From Lachnospiraceae bacterium (GTDB lineage: Bacteria; Bacillota; Clostridia; Lachnospirales; Lachnospiraceae): a DNA stretch of 64,000 bases. Position 1 is the stretch's first letter; each line of letters begins with the position of its first letter. Position numbers and translations under genes: made by a program. Shown here one piece after another: positions 17,268 through 26,906 of this stretch. The notes below the pieces were generated by a model that saw only the letters and a list, made by a program, of their open reading frames with translations, did no database searches and had not been told where the DNA came from. The DNA is taken from the NCBI GenBank assembly GCA_017938285.1, contig JAGBBW010000100.1, forward strand, positions 47,068-111,067. The letters run 5' to 3'.

Positions 17268-17762
17268 ATGGAACATAGTTGTTTGTATGAAAGCAGGATA
17301 GGAGTATTGGAAATCCGCGAAGAGGATGGAAGTATTACAGGGCTTTGTCTGCGTGAAAAAATAAAGAGAACAGCAGAGAATTGGGAAGATACCGTGAGTT
17401 TCCCTGAACCTTCGACACCACTTCTGTCGAAGGCATGCAGGCAGCTGACAGAGTATTTTTCCGGTAAAAGAAAGGTATTTGACCTGCCGCTGGATTTTTC
17501 GTATGGAACAGAATTTCAGAAAAAAGTCTGGACGGCTTTGTGCGATATTCCTTATGGGGAAACCCGTAGTTATGCTGACATTGCCATTGCTGCCGGCAGT
17601 CCCAAGGCGGTTCGTGCCGTTGGTCAGGCGAATACCCGGAATCCGATTATGATTTTTGTGCCATGTCACCGTGTGATTAACAAGAATGGTTCAATTGGCG
17701 GATTTGGCTGTGGTGTGGATGTGAAACGGCAGTTACTGGAAGTGGAAGCTGTCCGGATATAA
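17268..17762 (+). CDS. ogt: Methylated-DNA--protein-cysteine S-methyltransferase
   Basis: This suicide DNA-repair protein removes methyl groups from O6-methylguanine. The active site PCHRVI is present (Cys133), followed by the GGFGCG loop and the conserved GETRSYADIAIAAGSPKAVR helix that recognises DNA. At 164 residues it is a normal Ogt-type protein without an Ada regulatory domain. The start overlaps a weak AGGAATAG ribosome site at the 3' end of the upstream oxidoreductase gene, which suggests coupled expression. A terminator-like hairpin follows at 17783. Confidence 0.94.
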   Translation: MEHSCLYESRIGVLEIREEDGSITGLCLREKIKRTAENWEDTVSFPEPSTPLLSKACRQLTEYFSGKRKVFDLPLDFSYGTEFQKKVWTALCDIPYGETRSYADIAIAAGSPKAVRAVGQANTRNPIMIFVPCHRVINKNGSIGGFGCGVDVKRQLLEVEAVRI

Positions 17763-17782
17763 AAAACAGAATAAATTCAGAA

Positions 17783-17831
17783 CAAAATGCTGTCAGCTTT
17801 GGGAAAAAGCAGAGAGGACAGCGTTTTGTTT
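17783..17831 (+). terminator. Terminator after ogt
   Basis: CAAAATGCTGTC pairs with GACAGCGTTTTG (one G-T pair) around a 22-nt loop, followed by TTT. It separates the ogt unit from the two-component operon. Confidence 0.55.
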
Positions 17832-17843
17832 GTTGATAAAAAG

Positions 17844-17872
17844 TTGATAATTTTCGTCTATACTGGTATCAT
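17844..17872 (+). promoter_or_regulatory. Sigma-A promoter of the two-component operon
   Basis: TTGATA (17844-17849), a 17-nt spacer and TATCAT (17867-17872) preceded by TG-G give a good extended -10 promoter. The leader before the response regulator start is about 65 nt. Confidence 0.6.
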
Positions 17873-17945
17873 ACAAGCGGTGTCTGTTCTGTGGGAATAT
17901 GGCAGGGATTTAAGCTACGTGGCACCGTGGAAGAGGGAGTGTACC

Positions 17946-18635
17946 ATGTATAAAATTTTAATTGTGGATGATGAAAAAGATGTGGTCCGTCTGTTGAAGG
18001 ACTATTTTGAGCTGAACGGTTATACGATCATAACCGCCTATAACGGAGAGGAAGCTATCCAAAAAGTTTCCATGAAGCCGGATTTGATTCTGCTGGATAT
18101 TAATATGCCAGGCATGGAGGGGACAGAGGTGTGTCTGAAAATCCGGGATTATGTCAGCTGTCCGATTTTGTTTCTGACAGCAAAGGTGGAGGACAGTGAT
18201 AAAATCCGGGGCTTTGCCGTAGGTGGTGATGATTATATTTTAAAGCCGTTTTCCATGGAGGAGCTGGGAGCCAGGGTGGCGGCCCATATCCGGCGGGACC
18301 ACCGGCAGAGTGTGCCGGTGAATGTGCGCTTTTTTGGGAATCTTGCCATTGATTATTCGGCGAAAACGGTGAAAGTACGGATGGCAGAAGGAGAGCGGGA
18401 GCAGCAGCTTTCCTTTGCAAAAAAGGAGTTTGAAATTATCGAACTGCTTTCCATGAATACAGGACAGGTGTTTGACAAGGAAAGGATTTATGAGCGGCTC
18501 TGGGGATATGATGCAGAGGGCGACAGCTCTGTGGTGGCAGAACATGTGCGGCGAATCCGGGCAAAGTTAAAGGCAGTGGGAGAAGAACATCATCTGGAAA
18601 CGGTCTGGGGCATGGGATATAAGTGGACAAAGTAG
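17946..18635 (+). CDS. OmpR/PhoB family response regulator
   Basis: The 229-residue protein has a receiver domain (MYKILIVDDEKD, phospho-acceptor Asp51 in LLDINMPG, Lys in ILKPFS) and a C-terminal winged-helix DNA-binding domain (LSFAKKEFEIIELL ... VAEHVRRIRAKL ... WGMGYKW). It is the cytoplasmic output partner of the kinase encoded 82 nt downstream. ATG 17946 is chosen because the receiver domain starts there and GAGGGAG precedes it; a longer in-frame extension to 17787 has no family similarity. The downstream ABC-2 exporter suggests the pair controls an envelope-stress or antimicrobial-peptide exporter, which is an inference. Confidence 0.92.
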   Translation: MYKILIVDDEKDVVRLLKDYFELNGYTIITAYNGEEAIQKVSMKPDLILLDINMPGMEGTEVCLKIRDYVSCPILFLTAKVEDSDKIRGFAVGGDDYILKPFSMEELGARVAAHIRRDHRQSVPVNVRFFGNLAIDYSAKTVKVRMAEGEREQQLSFAKKEFEIIELLSMNTGQVFDKERIYERLWGYDAEGDSSVVAEHVRRIRAKLKAVGEEHHLETVWGMGYKWTK

Positions 18636-18717
18636 AGGAAAAGAATGGTCAATTACTTTTACAAAGTAAGAGAAATAAAGCAATGGGGTTTGTTGTATAA
18701 TGGGGAGTCAGGTGAAT

Positions 18718-20211
18718 ATGAAAAAAAGAGAAAAGCTTCCTGATGGAAATAGAAAAATGCAGGAGAAAAAGAATAGAGAAAAAAAGCCGGAGAAAGTGAA
18801 GTCCATTAAACGGACCTTTTTTCTCTATCTTCCCCTTTGTGTTGTAATTGCTTATGCAGGGGCGTATGGAATCGGGCTTGGAACGAATGAACTGCAGGAC
18901 TGGTACACAAAAAAATATTCTGATATTGATTATGAGGAACTGGTAAAAGAAGCTTATGAACGGCGGGAACAGCTGCATGAGGCAGGAGATACGGCTGCCA
19001 TAGAGGCAGGTTCCCCACAGGAAGAGTCCGGAAATACAGAAACCTACTACCGCTATGAATTTGTAAGAACCGTCTATGGTATTGAGTATTACGATGTGGA
19101 AATACCCGGGCGCTTTTTCTCTGACAGTATGTGGCGGAGAGTGGGATATAACATGATTGGTCTGGCCCAGGCAATTTTAATGCCTGCCTGGGTATTATTC
19201 TGTGTTGGAGTTACCGGAGTGGTTTTTTACAAACGGGAATTGGAACGACCGATCCGGGTGCTGAGGAATGCGTCTGAGAAAATTTCAGAAAACTGTCTGG
19301 ATTTCCAGGTGGAACGGGTAAAGCAGAATGAACTGGGGCAGTTGTGCCAGTCGTTTGAGGATATGCGGCAGGCATTGTATGAAAACAATCAGAAGCTTTG
19401 GCGGACGCTGGAGGAACGGAAACGGCTGAATGCGGCGTTTTCCCATGATATCCGGACACCGCTTGCGGTATTAAAAGGCTATCAGGAGATGATGGAAACC
19501 TACGTTCCTGAGGGGCGTCTTTCAGAGGAACGTCTGATGGAAATGATAGAAACCATGGGAAAACAGATTACACGGCTGGAAAATTATACCCAGAAAATGA
19601 CACAGGTGCAGAAACTGGAGGATATTGTACCGGAGCCGGAGAATGTGAAAGTGGAAGAGCTGGTCACGCAGTGCCAGGAAGCCGGGAACCTGCTGGCAGG
19701 GGAGCTTATGTTGGAATTACGGACGGAGGAACTTTGCAGGAACATTCAGGAGATGCCAAAGAAAGGAATGGATCAGGACGTTTGGGACGACCAGGAATGT
19801 GGAATGACAGAGGAATGGTCCATAGACCGTGAGCTGTTTCTGGAAGTGTTTGAAAATCTGGTTTCTAATGCAGTGCGGTTTGCAAAAGAAAAAATTATGG
19901 TGACACTGTGCCGGAAAGGAACAGCTGATGTGGGGGATTCCGGGGAGGAAGCGGCAGGCAGATATCTTTGTCTGGTGGTCGAGGATGACGGTCCGGGATT
20001 TTCGGAAGAAGCACTGGAGCGTGGAATGGAGCCGTTTTTTGGTTCGGAAAAGGATGGCAGGGTGCATTTTGGTCTGGGGCTGCATATCTGCAAAGTGATA
20101 TGTGAAAAGCATGGAGGGAAACTGTGGCTGGAGAACGGAGCGTCCGGCGGCAGGGTAAGCGCATGTTTTGGCGACCTGGACAAAAGAAAAGCAGATAGTT
20201 TGGAAAAGTAG
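18718..20211 (+). CDS. HAMP-domain sensor histidine kinase
   Basis: This 497-residue inner-membrane kinase should phosphorylate the upstream regulator. A basic N-terminus precedes TM1 (FFLYLPLCVVIAYAGAYGIGL). An extracellular sensor of about 90 residues, TM2 (LAQAILMPAWVLFCVGVTGVVF), a HAMP domain, a HisKA domain with His243 in FSHDIRTPLAVLKGY, and a HATPase domain (ENLVSNAVRFAKE, EDDGPGFS, GLGLHICK) follow. The linker before the N-box is longer than usual and rich in Met, Asp and Gln. ATG 18718 is preferred over ATG 18700 because GGGGAG/AGGTG lies in between. A terminator hairpin follows. Confidence 0.93.
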   Translation: MKKREKLPDGNRKMQEKKNREKKPEKVKSIKRTFFLYLPLCVVIAYAGAYGIGLGTNELQDWYTKKYSDIDYEELVKEAYERREQLHEAGDTAAIEAGSPQEESGNTETYYRYEFVRTVYGIEYYDVEIPGRFFSDSMWRRVGYNMIGLAQAILMPAWVLFCVGVTGVVFYKRELERPIRVLRNASEKISENCLDFQVERVKQNELGQLCQSFEDMRQALYENNQKLWRTLEERKRLNAAFSHDIRTPLAVLKGYQEMMETYVPEGRLSEERLMEMIETMGKQITRLENYTQKMTQVQKLEDIVPEPENVKVEELVTQCQEAGNLLAGELMLELRTEELCRNIQEMPKKGMDQDVWDDQECGMTEEWSIDRELFLEVFENLVSNAVRFAKEKIMVTLCRKGTADVGDSGEEAAGRYLCLVVEDDGPGFSEEALERGMEPFFGSEKDGRVHFGLGLHICKVICEKHGGKLWLENGASGGRVSACFGDLDKRKADSLEK

Positions 20212-20234
20212 ACAAAAAGTTGAAAATTACAGGA

Positions 20235-20282
20235 TAAGATCATGATGCAGACAGCAAATCTGTGTCATGGTCTTTTTCTTTT
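20235..20282 (+). terminator. Intrinsic terminator after the kinase gene
   Basis: AAGATCATGATGCAGA pairs imperfectly with TCTGTGTCATGGTCTT across an 8-nt loop and is followed by a T-rich tract. It separates the kinase from the ABC genes, perhaps as an attenuator because the cluster continues 35 nt later. Confidence 0.6.
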
Positions 20283-20316
20283 GATAAACTTAGAAAACAG
20301 AAAGCGGGGATAAGAA

Positions 20317-21213
20317 ATGCAGAATACAATTGAAATTAGTCATGTGAACAAATTTTATGGAAAAAAGCAGGCACTGAAGGACATTAACCTGTCCATCGGG
20401 CAGGGGATGTTTGGACTGCTGGGCAGAAACGGAGCAGGGAAAACTACGTTAATGAAGCTTCTGGCAACGCTGCATGAGAAGCAGTCCGGAGAAGTTTCGG
20501 TCTGTGGAATTCCGATTCAGAAGGCAAAGGAAATCCGCAGCATTACCGGGTATCTTCCGCAGGATTTTTCCATGTATCCGTCTATGAAAGTAGAGGAATG
20601 TCTGGACTATCTGGGGGTATTATCCGGCATGAGCAGGGCGGAACGGAAGGAACGGATTCCGGTACTGTTAAAGAAGGTGAATCTGATGGGAAAGAAAAAC
20701 AGCAAAGTTAAGAGTCTGTCCGGCGGCATGAAGCGGCGGCTTGGAATTGCCCAGGCACTGCTGCATGATCCAAAGGTGCTGATTGTGGATGAGCCGACTG
20801 CGGGGCTGGACCCGGAGGAGAGAATCCGTTTCCGCAATCTGTTGTGTGAAGTGGCCAAGGAGCGGATTGTGCTGCTGTCCACGCATATTGTCGGGGATAT
20901 TGAGGCGACCTGTGAGCAGATTGCCATTATGAACGAAGGGGAAATTCTCTGGCGTGGTACGGTGACGGAACTTCTGGAAAATGCCCGGGGAAAGGTATTT
21001 ATGGCAACGGTAGCCCGGGATGAACTGGAAAAAATAAAGAAAAAAGGTATTGTTACGGCAATGCTTCAGCAGGGAAGAAATACGGAAGTTCGGTTTATTA
21101 TGGAGGAAGATACGAACGGGACAGAGTATGTTCCGGCGGAACCAAACTGTGAGGACGCCTATATGTACTGCCTGCACCAGCATGGCTGTCAGGTGATGGG
21201 AGGTGAGGAATAA
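20317..21213 (+). CDS. ABC-2 type exporter, ATP-binding protein
   Basis: The 298-residue ATPase carries Walker A (GRNGAGKTT), Q-loop (YLPQDFSMYPSM), signature LSGGMKRRLGIAQAL, Walker B (VLIVDEPTAGLDP) and the H-loop (LLSTHIV). The C-terminal 70 residues are a divergent accessory part. It belongs to the drug/bacteriocin-type ABC-2 exporters (CcmA/NatA-like). Its stop overlaps the next start by one base (TAATG), so it forms a unit with the two permeases. Regulation by the preceding two-component system is likely from position. Confidence 0.93.
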   Translation: MQNTIEISHVNKFYGKKQALKDINLSIGQGMFGLLGRNGAGKTTLMKLLATLHEKQSGEVSVCGIPIQKAKEIRSITGYLPQDFSMYPSMKVEECLDYLGVLSGMSRAERKERIPVLLKKVNLMGKKNSKVKSLSGGMKRRLGIAQALLHDPKVLIVDEPTAGLDPEERIRFRNLLCEVAKERIVLLSTHIVGDIEATCEQIAIMNEGEILWRGTVTELLENARGKVFMATVARDELEKIKKKGIVTAMLQQGRNTEVRFIMEEDTNGTEYVPAEPNCEDAYMYCLHQHGCQVMGGEE

Positions 21214-22490
21214 TGCTGTTTTTTAAGGAATGCAAAAAGATACTCTGTTCCCTGACCTTTGTGCTGTATGTGGTAGTGGTGTTTGTCATGTATGGTTCCC
21301 AGTTTGTTCCGGCACTGGAGAGTCCGGTGGCGGTTCCACAGGTGGGAGAAGACTATTATGGAACGACAGAAACAGACCGGCCGGAGGTGGTTATGCCGGC
21401 GGCAGTGGAAAGTCTGGTGTCGGAGTACCTGGAGGGAAGCTACGATGCTTATCCGGTTGGATTTTACAAGCAGGTGAAGTTAAAGGAAAAGGATACAGTG
21501 AAAATGGCAGCCATCATTGAGGAACTGACCGGACTGAGCAAAGAAGAACTGGATGGATTTGAGGGTTATGAAATGGGCGGCCTGTTTGGCGGACGGGACG
21601 AAAATGGAAATGAAATTATGTATTACAAGGAACCGGTACTGCCGGGGTATGAGCTTTCGGAAACCGTTTCTTACGAGCGTTTTCGGGAATTGATGCGGCA
21701 GGTGGATGATATCATTGGCGGAGGCTCAAAATATAAAGAAGAAACTCTGTTAAGCTACTTTGGAACAGTGGAAAAAACATATGAAGAGGCATTGGAGGAT
21801 TATAATGAGCTGATGACAGGGGATAATCTTCCGGAAAGTTATCTGCGGCTGTTCAGTGATTATGCGGGTATTGACCTGGCAATCATTCCGGTATTTGTCT
21901 GTGTTGCCCTGTGGCAGCTGGATAAGCGGAGCCGGATGGAGGCACTGGTTTACAGCAGGAAAATTTCTTCGCTGAAATTACTGCTTGCCAGATATGGGGC
22001 GCTGGTGTGCTGTATGGCGGTGCCGGTACTGCTGACGCTGCTGCATGCAGTGATTGAAATTGCCTGGCTGTATCCGGCCATGGAGATTTCCTTTAGCAGT
22101 GCTGTGGGAGTGACACTGCTCTGGCTGCTTCCATCCATTACGGTGGTGACAGCGCTGGGAGCGGTTCTGACAGAAGCAGTGTCACCGCTGTTGGCTATTT
22201 TTGCCCAGGGGGCCTGGTGGTTTCTGGCACTGGAATCGTCGGACCTGGTGGGAGATATTACGAGGTTTTGTCTGATTGTCCGGCATAATTCCATGGGAAG
22301 AATTGCAACGTTTGAAACACAGTGGGAAAATTTTGTCTGGAACCGGTGTTTTTATGTGGGACTGTCGGCAGTGTTGTTTCTGTTGGCGGTACTGGTTTAC
22401 GAATGGAAACGCAGAGGCCGCCTGACAGGACTGGTTTTTGGAAAAGGACAGAGCAGGAAGGAAGGGGACGATGAGAATGGAACGCTATAG
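21213..22490 (+). CDS. ABC-2 type exporter permease
   Basis: This 425-residue membrane protein has TM1 near the N-terminus (LTFVLYVVVVFVMYGSQFVP), a large soluble part of roughly 190 residues that should lie outside the cell, then a cluster of about five membrane segments (for example YAGIDLAIIPVFVCVALWQL). The topology fits ABC-2 permeases with an extracellular domain between TM1 and TM2. I do not recognise a specific subfamily. It overlaps the ATPase gene by 1 nt and the next permease by 20 nt, indicating tight translational coupling. Confidence 0.8.
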   Translation: MLFFKECKKILCSLTFVLYVVVVFVMYGSQFVPALESPVAVPQVGEDYYGTTETDRPEVVMPAAVESLVSEYLEGSYDAYPVGFYKQVKLKEKDTVKMAAIIEELTGLSKEELDGFEGYEMGGLFGGRDENGNEIMYYKEPVLPGYELSETVSYERFRELMRQVDDIIGGGSKYKEETLLSYFGTVEKTYEEALEDYNELMTGDNLPESYLRLFSDYAGIDLAIIPVFVCVALWQLDKRSRMEALVYSRKISSLKLLLARYGALVCCMAVPVLLTLLHAVIEIAWLYPAMEISFSSAVGVTLLWLLPSITVVTALGAVLTEAVSPLLAIFAQGAWWFLALESSDLVGDITRFCLIVRHNSMGRIATFETQWENFVWNRCFYVGLSAVLFLLAVLVYEWKRRGRLTGLVFGKGQSRKEGDDENGTL

Positions 22491-23106
22491 GAAAATAATC
22501 TGGGAAAATCTGCGGCATTTCTTTCTGCTTCCGTTTCTGACGGCAACAGGCATATTTCTTGTAACAGCACTGATGTTCAATTTGTCAGCTTTGTCAGAAA
22601 GGGAGGCAGCGAAGCCAATTGAATTTTTCTTAAGCTTTGTCGGAGTTATGCTGCTGACTCCGGTGTTTTATCCGGAACAGAACCAGGAACTGCGGGATGT
22701 AATCAGTTCGAAGAGGACCTCATATCTGGTGGTATGTGCTTTGCGTGTAGTCTGTTCGGTGGCAGCGGCAGCAGTGCTGGTAACACTGTTTGCCGGTCTT
22801 CTGAAATGGAATGAAAGTGCAGTAACAAATGCCCATAGTTACGGAGGTCTGGCAACCGCAGTATTTCTTGGAGCAATTGGTTTTTGCGTGGCGGGAATTA
22901 CGGACAATACAACGCTTGGGTATATGGCAGCCGTACTTTACTACCTGTTGAATTATGGTATGAAGGACAGGCTGGGAAAGTTTTATCTGTTTTCCATGAG
23001 CGCAGGACGGTTTGAGGGAAAAGAGTGGCTTTTTCTTGGGGCACTGGTGCTGATTGCCGGGACGTTTGCTGTTCTTTTTTTTAGAAGAAAGCGATGGGGA
23101 TATTAA
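22471..23106 (+). CDS. Second exporter permease, small hydrophobic protein
   Basis: The 211-residue protein is almost entirely hydrophobic, with about six predicted membrane segments starting at LRHFFLLPFLTATGIFLVTALMF and ending in a short basic tail (RRKRWGY). The start is placed at ATG 22471 because GGAAGGGGA lies just before it; it overlaps the upstream permease by 20 nt. It is probably the second half of the exporter channel. Function is inferred from the operon only. Confidence 0.72.
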   Translation: MRMERYRKIIWENLRHFFLLPFLTATGIFLVTALMFNLSALSEREAAKPIEFFLSFVGVMLLTPVFYPEQNQELRDVISSKRTSYLVVCALRVVCSVAAAAVLVTLFAGLLKWNESAVTNAHSYGGLATAVFLGAIGFCVAGITDNTTLGYMAAVLYYLLNYGMKDRLGKFYLFSMSAGRFEGKEWLFLGALVLIAGTFAVLFFRRKRWGY

Positions 23107-23203
23107 TTTTTTGGTTGTTTATGAGGTACGAGTGGATAGTAATAATATATTTGGTAAATATATAGGAAATTGGAACTCTCCACTAGCCAAATCTACTAAA
23201 ATA

Positions 23204-23212
23204 TGCTATAAT
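23204..23212 (+). promoter_or_regulatory. Extended -10 element before chemoreceptor gene
   Basis: TGC-TATAAT is a perfect extended -10, located 37 nt before the chemoreceptor start. The -35 at 17 nt (TAGCCA) is poor. I saw no sigma-28 type sequence although chemoreceptors are often under sigma-28 control. Confidence 0.5.
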
Positions 23213-23249
23213 TTATGTTACAGTAAATTTTTGATTTGGAGGCGTACAC

Positions 23250-24962
23250 ATGAAGAAACTGACAACAAAAGTAATGGTACCGTTTCTGGTGGTTGCCATG
23301 GTCGGGATTATCTGTTCCATTGCGGGGACAATGTCGTTACGGAATCTCGGTAATATTGGTGATACCATTGCAGCAGAACGTGTGCCGGCAATTATTGCCC
23401 TGGATTCCTTATCGGCCAAAGTACAGGAGCTGCAGCAGCTTCTGCTGACCCACAGCGTCATGGATACGAAGGAGTCAAAACAGAGTGTGGAAAGCGATAT
23501 CCGGACGGCAGTGGCTACGATTTATGCTTATATGGATAAGTATAACGAGCTGACGGGGGATGAGGCTTCTTACAATGATATGAAGTCCATCTTTGAAGAG
23601 TATATCGTTTCCTACAAAGAAACACTGCGCTTAAGTTCTGCGAACAATTCCAGAGAAGTAGCAGAGAATGTTAATGGGGTTCTGGCAGAAATTTTTGGGA
23701 AATTGAATGATAAGGTATCTGCCATTATTCTTACCCAGCAGACCAGTATGGGACAGGCCAGAGGGGAGCAGACCCTCATATTTAATAATGCTGTCCAGAT
23801 GCAGACTGGTTTCTTAATTGTGATGGGTATTGCATTAATTACCGGATGGATTATTGTACATAAGACGATTATCATGCCGGTGAAGAAGTATGAAAAAGGT
23901 CTGCGTGAAATCATTGATTCCATTGAGCAGAAAGAGGGAGACCTTACCAGAAGAGTCAAGGTACAGACCGGGGACGAAATCGGCAAGCTGGTACAGGGTA
24001 TCAATCTGTTTGTAGTGAAGCTGCAGGAAATTATGAAAGAGATTGTTGGTACTTCCACAAAGCTGGATGAAACATTCCATAGTGTAAATGAGGGAATTTC
24101 CGGTGCCAATGAAGAGACAGAAAGTATTTTCTCCACCATGGAAGAAATGGCAGCAACCATGCAGAATATTACTGCCAATGTGCAGGAGATTAATACCAGT
24201 GCAGAATTTGCCGGAAGTGCAGCAGGTACAGTAGCAGGGGTAACCCGGGATATTTCCGGTCAGACAACGGAAATGAAGCAGATGGCAGAGGCGCTGGAAT
24301 CCAGTTCCGTGGAAAAAAAGATTGCCATGGAGACAAGGATGAAATCTGTACTGGAGCAGTTAAATACTGCCATTGAAAACAGCAGAAGTGTAGGACGTGT
24401 CAATGAACTGACCAATGAGATTTTAAGTATTTCCGGACAGACAAACCTGCTGGCATTGAATGCATCCATTGAAGCAGCAAGGGCAGGCGAGGCCGGCCGG
24501 GGATTTGCCGTTGTTGCAGACGAAATCCGCCAGCTGGCAGAAAGCAGCCGGGAGACGGCGAACAATATCCAGAATATTAATGGTATTGTGGTGCATGCAG
24601 TGGAAGAACTGAGTGCCAATGCCAATGAAATTATGGAGTACATTACAGGAACTATCCTTCCGGATTATGACAATTATGCGAAGTCCGGACAGCAGTATAA
24701 TGCGAGGGCACAGGAAGTCAGCAATGCCATGGATGACTGTCAGAATAAAATGGCAGAGCTGGAGGAGCGTATCAGTGATCTGGTAGAGGGTATGAAGGTG
24801 ATTACGCTGGCAGTAGAGGAATGCAGCGAAGGTGTTTCCCATTCTGCGGAAAGTACCTCCAACATTGTAGAAGCTATGGGAAAAGTAAACGAAGAAGTTG
24901 CTTCCAGTCTGGGTGCAGTTACGGATTTGAAGCAGCAGTCGGATGTTTTCACAAGGCTGTAG
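23250..24962 (+). CDS. Methyl-accepting chemotaxis protein
   Basis: The 570-residue transmembrane chemoreceptor has TM1 at residues 8-30, a four-helix-bundle type periplasm-facing domain of about 155 residues, TM2 ([18 protein letters not shown]), a HAMP-like segment and a long cytoplasmic coiled coil. The kinase-control hairpin tip is canonical ([19 protein letters not shown], then [17 protein letters not shown]). The ligand is unknown. The next gene, only 17 nt downstream, encodes a secreted anchored protein with two lectin-like repeats. Coexpression suggests that protein could present a ligand to this receptor, which is speculative. Confidence 0.93.
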   Translation: MKKLTTKVMVPFLVVAMVGIICSIAGTMSLRNLGNIGDTIAAERVPAIIALDSLSAKVQELQQLLLTHSVMDTKESKQSVESDIRTAVATIYAYMDKYNELTGDEASYNDMKSIFEEYIVSYKETLRLSSANNSREVAENVNGVLAEIFGKLNDKVSAIILTQQTSMGQARGEQTLIFNNAVQMQTGFLIVMGIALITGWIIVHKTIIMPVKKYEKGLREIIDSIEQKEGDLTRRVKVQTGDEIGKLVQGINLFVVKLQEIMKEIVGTSTKLDETFHSVNEGISGANEETESIFSTMEEMAATMQNITANVQEINTSAEFAGSAAGTVAGVTRDISGQTTEMKQMAEALESSSVEKKIAMETRMKSVLEQLNTAIENSRSVGRVNELTNEILSISGQTNLLALNASIEAARAGEAGRGFAVVADEIRQLAESSRETANNIQNINGIVVHAVEELSANANEIMEYITGTILPDYDNYAKSGQQYNARAQEVSNAMDDCQNKMAELEERISDLVEGMKVITLAVEECSEGVSHSAESTSNIVEAMGKVNEEVASSLGAVTDLKQQSDVFTRL

Positions 24963-24979
24963 GAATGGAGGGAAATGAA

Positions 24980-26653
24980 ATGAAAAATAAACGAATTAAA
25001 ATGCTTCTGCTGGCAGTACTGCTGTTTGCAGTGGCTGTGACAGCAGGAAAAGCTTCTGTTTTTGCGGCAGAACTTCCGGCAGTGGACAGTGAAACACTGA
25101 CAGAAACGGAGGAAATTGATTTATCCCTGCATGCGGAAACCGCAGGTGATTTTACCAGCGTGTACGGATATCAGAATCCATTCCTTGGAAAAGATACCTC
25201 CCAGGGTGTGGTATTAGAGTTTTATGCGGCACCAACCGGTGATGCAAAGGTGCTTGCAACGGTATTTTCCTTTATTGGAACAGGAGATTATGAAGGCAGA
25301 TTTTATTTTACCCCAGGTTCCTATCTTGGATATAACGCAGCTAATTATGGTGGTATTTTTGATGCAAACATTGCAAACTATGCACTGGTGGAAGATTTTA
25401 TTAAGACCGGTGCAATGATCCGCATTGAAGTGACGCCAGCAGGTTTTGCAGTGTATGCAGATGATGCACTGTGCTATGACCAGACGATTTTTGCGGATAC
25501 GGCAAAGAGTGCCAGCGGAGAGTTTGCAGACAGTACGGATTTTTCTCCGGTACTGACTTTTCTGGCAAATGCCCAGGAACTGCATTTTGGTTATGGTTCC
25601 TGGTGGAACGCAGCCGGTTTTGATGAAGCATTAATGAAGCTTTCCAAGGTGAATTTCCGTCTGGCGGATGGTACTGTTGTCATGGATGGTTTTAAGGTTG
25701 ACCAGACATTACTGGAGTCTCTGGGGGGAACTGCTGCAGATACGTCCACAGAGGAACTTCCGGCAGAGGTTACGCCGGAGCCGACTCCGGCACCGGCGGT
25801 AGATAGTCTTGCATTAACAGAAGCTGGTGCTATCGATCTTTCTGTACATATGGAAAAATCGGGAGAATTTACCAGCATGTATACCTATCAGAATCCATTT
25901 CTTGGGAAGGATACTTCGGCAGGTGTCAGTCTGGAGTTTTATGCACTGCCGACCTGGGAGTTAAAGGTACTGGGTACGATTTTCTCCTTTATGGGAACTG
26001 GAGAGTATGACGGACGTCTGTATTTTACCCCGGGTTCCTATCTGGGATACAACAGTGGAAATTATGGCGGATTCTTTGATGCTAATCTGGCAAATTATAT
26101 GCTGGTAAAGGATTACATCAGGGATGGTGCGAAAATCCATATTGAGATTACACCGGCAGGATTTTCCGTGTATTCCAATGATGTATTGTGTTATGACCAG
26201 AGCATTCTGGAGGATGCTTCCCGGGGCGCCCATGAATATGCGGATATTACGGATTATACCCCGGTGCTGAATTTCCTGGCAGGAGCGCAGGAGCTTCACT
26301 TTGGACATGGTTCCTGGTGGAATACCAATGAGAGTGAGCTTTCCAATATCATGTTATCGGAAGTATGTTTTAAACTGGCAGATGGTACCGTGGTGATGGA
26401 TGGGTTACGGGTAGAGAAAGAGAAACTGGAAGCGGCAGGAGGTTCTGTAATCAGCAGTGCCCCGCAGACAGAGCAGGTAGATATTCTGGAAAATCTGGAT
26501 ACGGTTGCAGTTGAAATTTTTGATATCAACTCCGTGGAGTATGATGGAGAATCTGTGACCGGACAGGTAATTGCCGTAGTCGCAGTGGCAGCGGTAATTG
26601 CACTGGCAGTCCTGCTCTTTGTATTTAAGAAGAGAGAATACAGTGATATATAA
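24980..26653 (+). CDS. Membrane-anchored surface protein with two lectin-like repeats
   Basis: The 557-residue protein has a signal peptide (MKNKRIKMLLLAVLLFAVAV ... VFAAEL). Two homologous repeats of roughly 220 residues each begin at VDSETLTETEEIDLSLH and VDSLALTEAGAIDLSVH. A short Pro/Glu/Thr linker (TPEPTPAPAVD) joins them. A C-terminal membrane anchor (VAVVAVAAVIALAVLLFVF) ends in KKREYSDI. The repeats share QNPFLGKDTS, FTPGSYLGYN and TPAGF motifs and look like beta-sandwich binding modules, but I do not recognise the family. ATG 24980 follows GGAGGGAA by 7 nt. It is cotranscribed with the chemoreceptor and ends at a strong terminator. There is no LPXTG sorting signal. Confidence 0.75.
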   Translation: MKNKRIKMLLLAVLLFAVAVTAGKASVFAAELPAVDSETLTETEEIDLSLHAETAGDFTSVYGYQNPFLGKDTSQGVVLEFYAAPTGDAKVLATVFSFIGTGDYEGRFYFTPGSYLGYNAANYGGIFDANIANYALVEDFIKTGAMIRIEVTPAGFAVYADDALCYDQTIFADTAKSASGEFADSTDFSPVLTFLANAQELHFGYGSWWNAAGFDEALMKLSKVNFRLADGTVVMDGFKVDQTLLESLGGTAADTSTEELPAEVTPEPTPAPAVDSLALTEAGAIDLSVHMEKSGEFTSMYTYQNPFLGKDTSAGVSLEFYALPTWELKVLGTIFSFMGTGEYDGRLYFTPGSYLGYNSGNYGGFFDANLANYMLVKDYIRDGAKIHIEITPAGFSVYSNDVLCYDQSILEDASRGAHEYADITDYTPVLNFLAGAQELHFGHGSWWNTNESELSNIMLSEVCFKLADGTVVMDGLRVEKEKLEAAGGSVISSAPQTEQVDILENLDTVAVEIFDINSVEYDGESVTGQVIAVVAVAAVIALAVLLFVFKKREYSDI

Positions 26654-26680
26654 ACTTCTGAGATAAAGAAAACAGAAAGG

Positions 26681-26740
26681 ACACCGGAGAAGTTCCGGCA
26701 GATTCCATGGAAAAGGACTGCCGGAGCTTCTCCGGTGTTT
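26681..26740 (+). terminator. Strong intrinsic terminator
   Basis: ACACCGGAGAAGTTCCGGCAG pairs almost completely with CTGCCGGAGCTTCTCCGGTGT (about 21 bp) around a 16-nt loop, followed by TTTGGTTT. It ends the chemoreceptor/surface protein unit. Confidence 0.75.
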
Positions 26741-26906
26741 GGTTTGGCAGAAAGATGGGAAAAAGATAGTTGGAATTTTGTGTTCTTAATCTGGCAACTT
26801 ATGTACCAGTCCTTGTGTTTAAAAATCAGACGTGGTATACATAAGACATAAAGAATCAACGCTGCTGAAAGCAGGACAAAGAAACCAGGAAATGGAGGAA
26901 AATACT

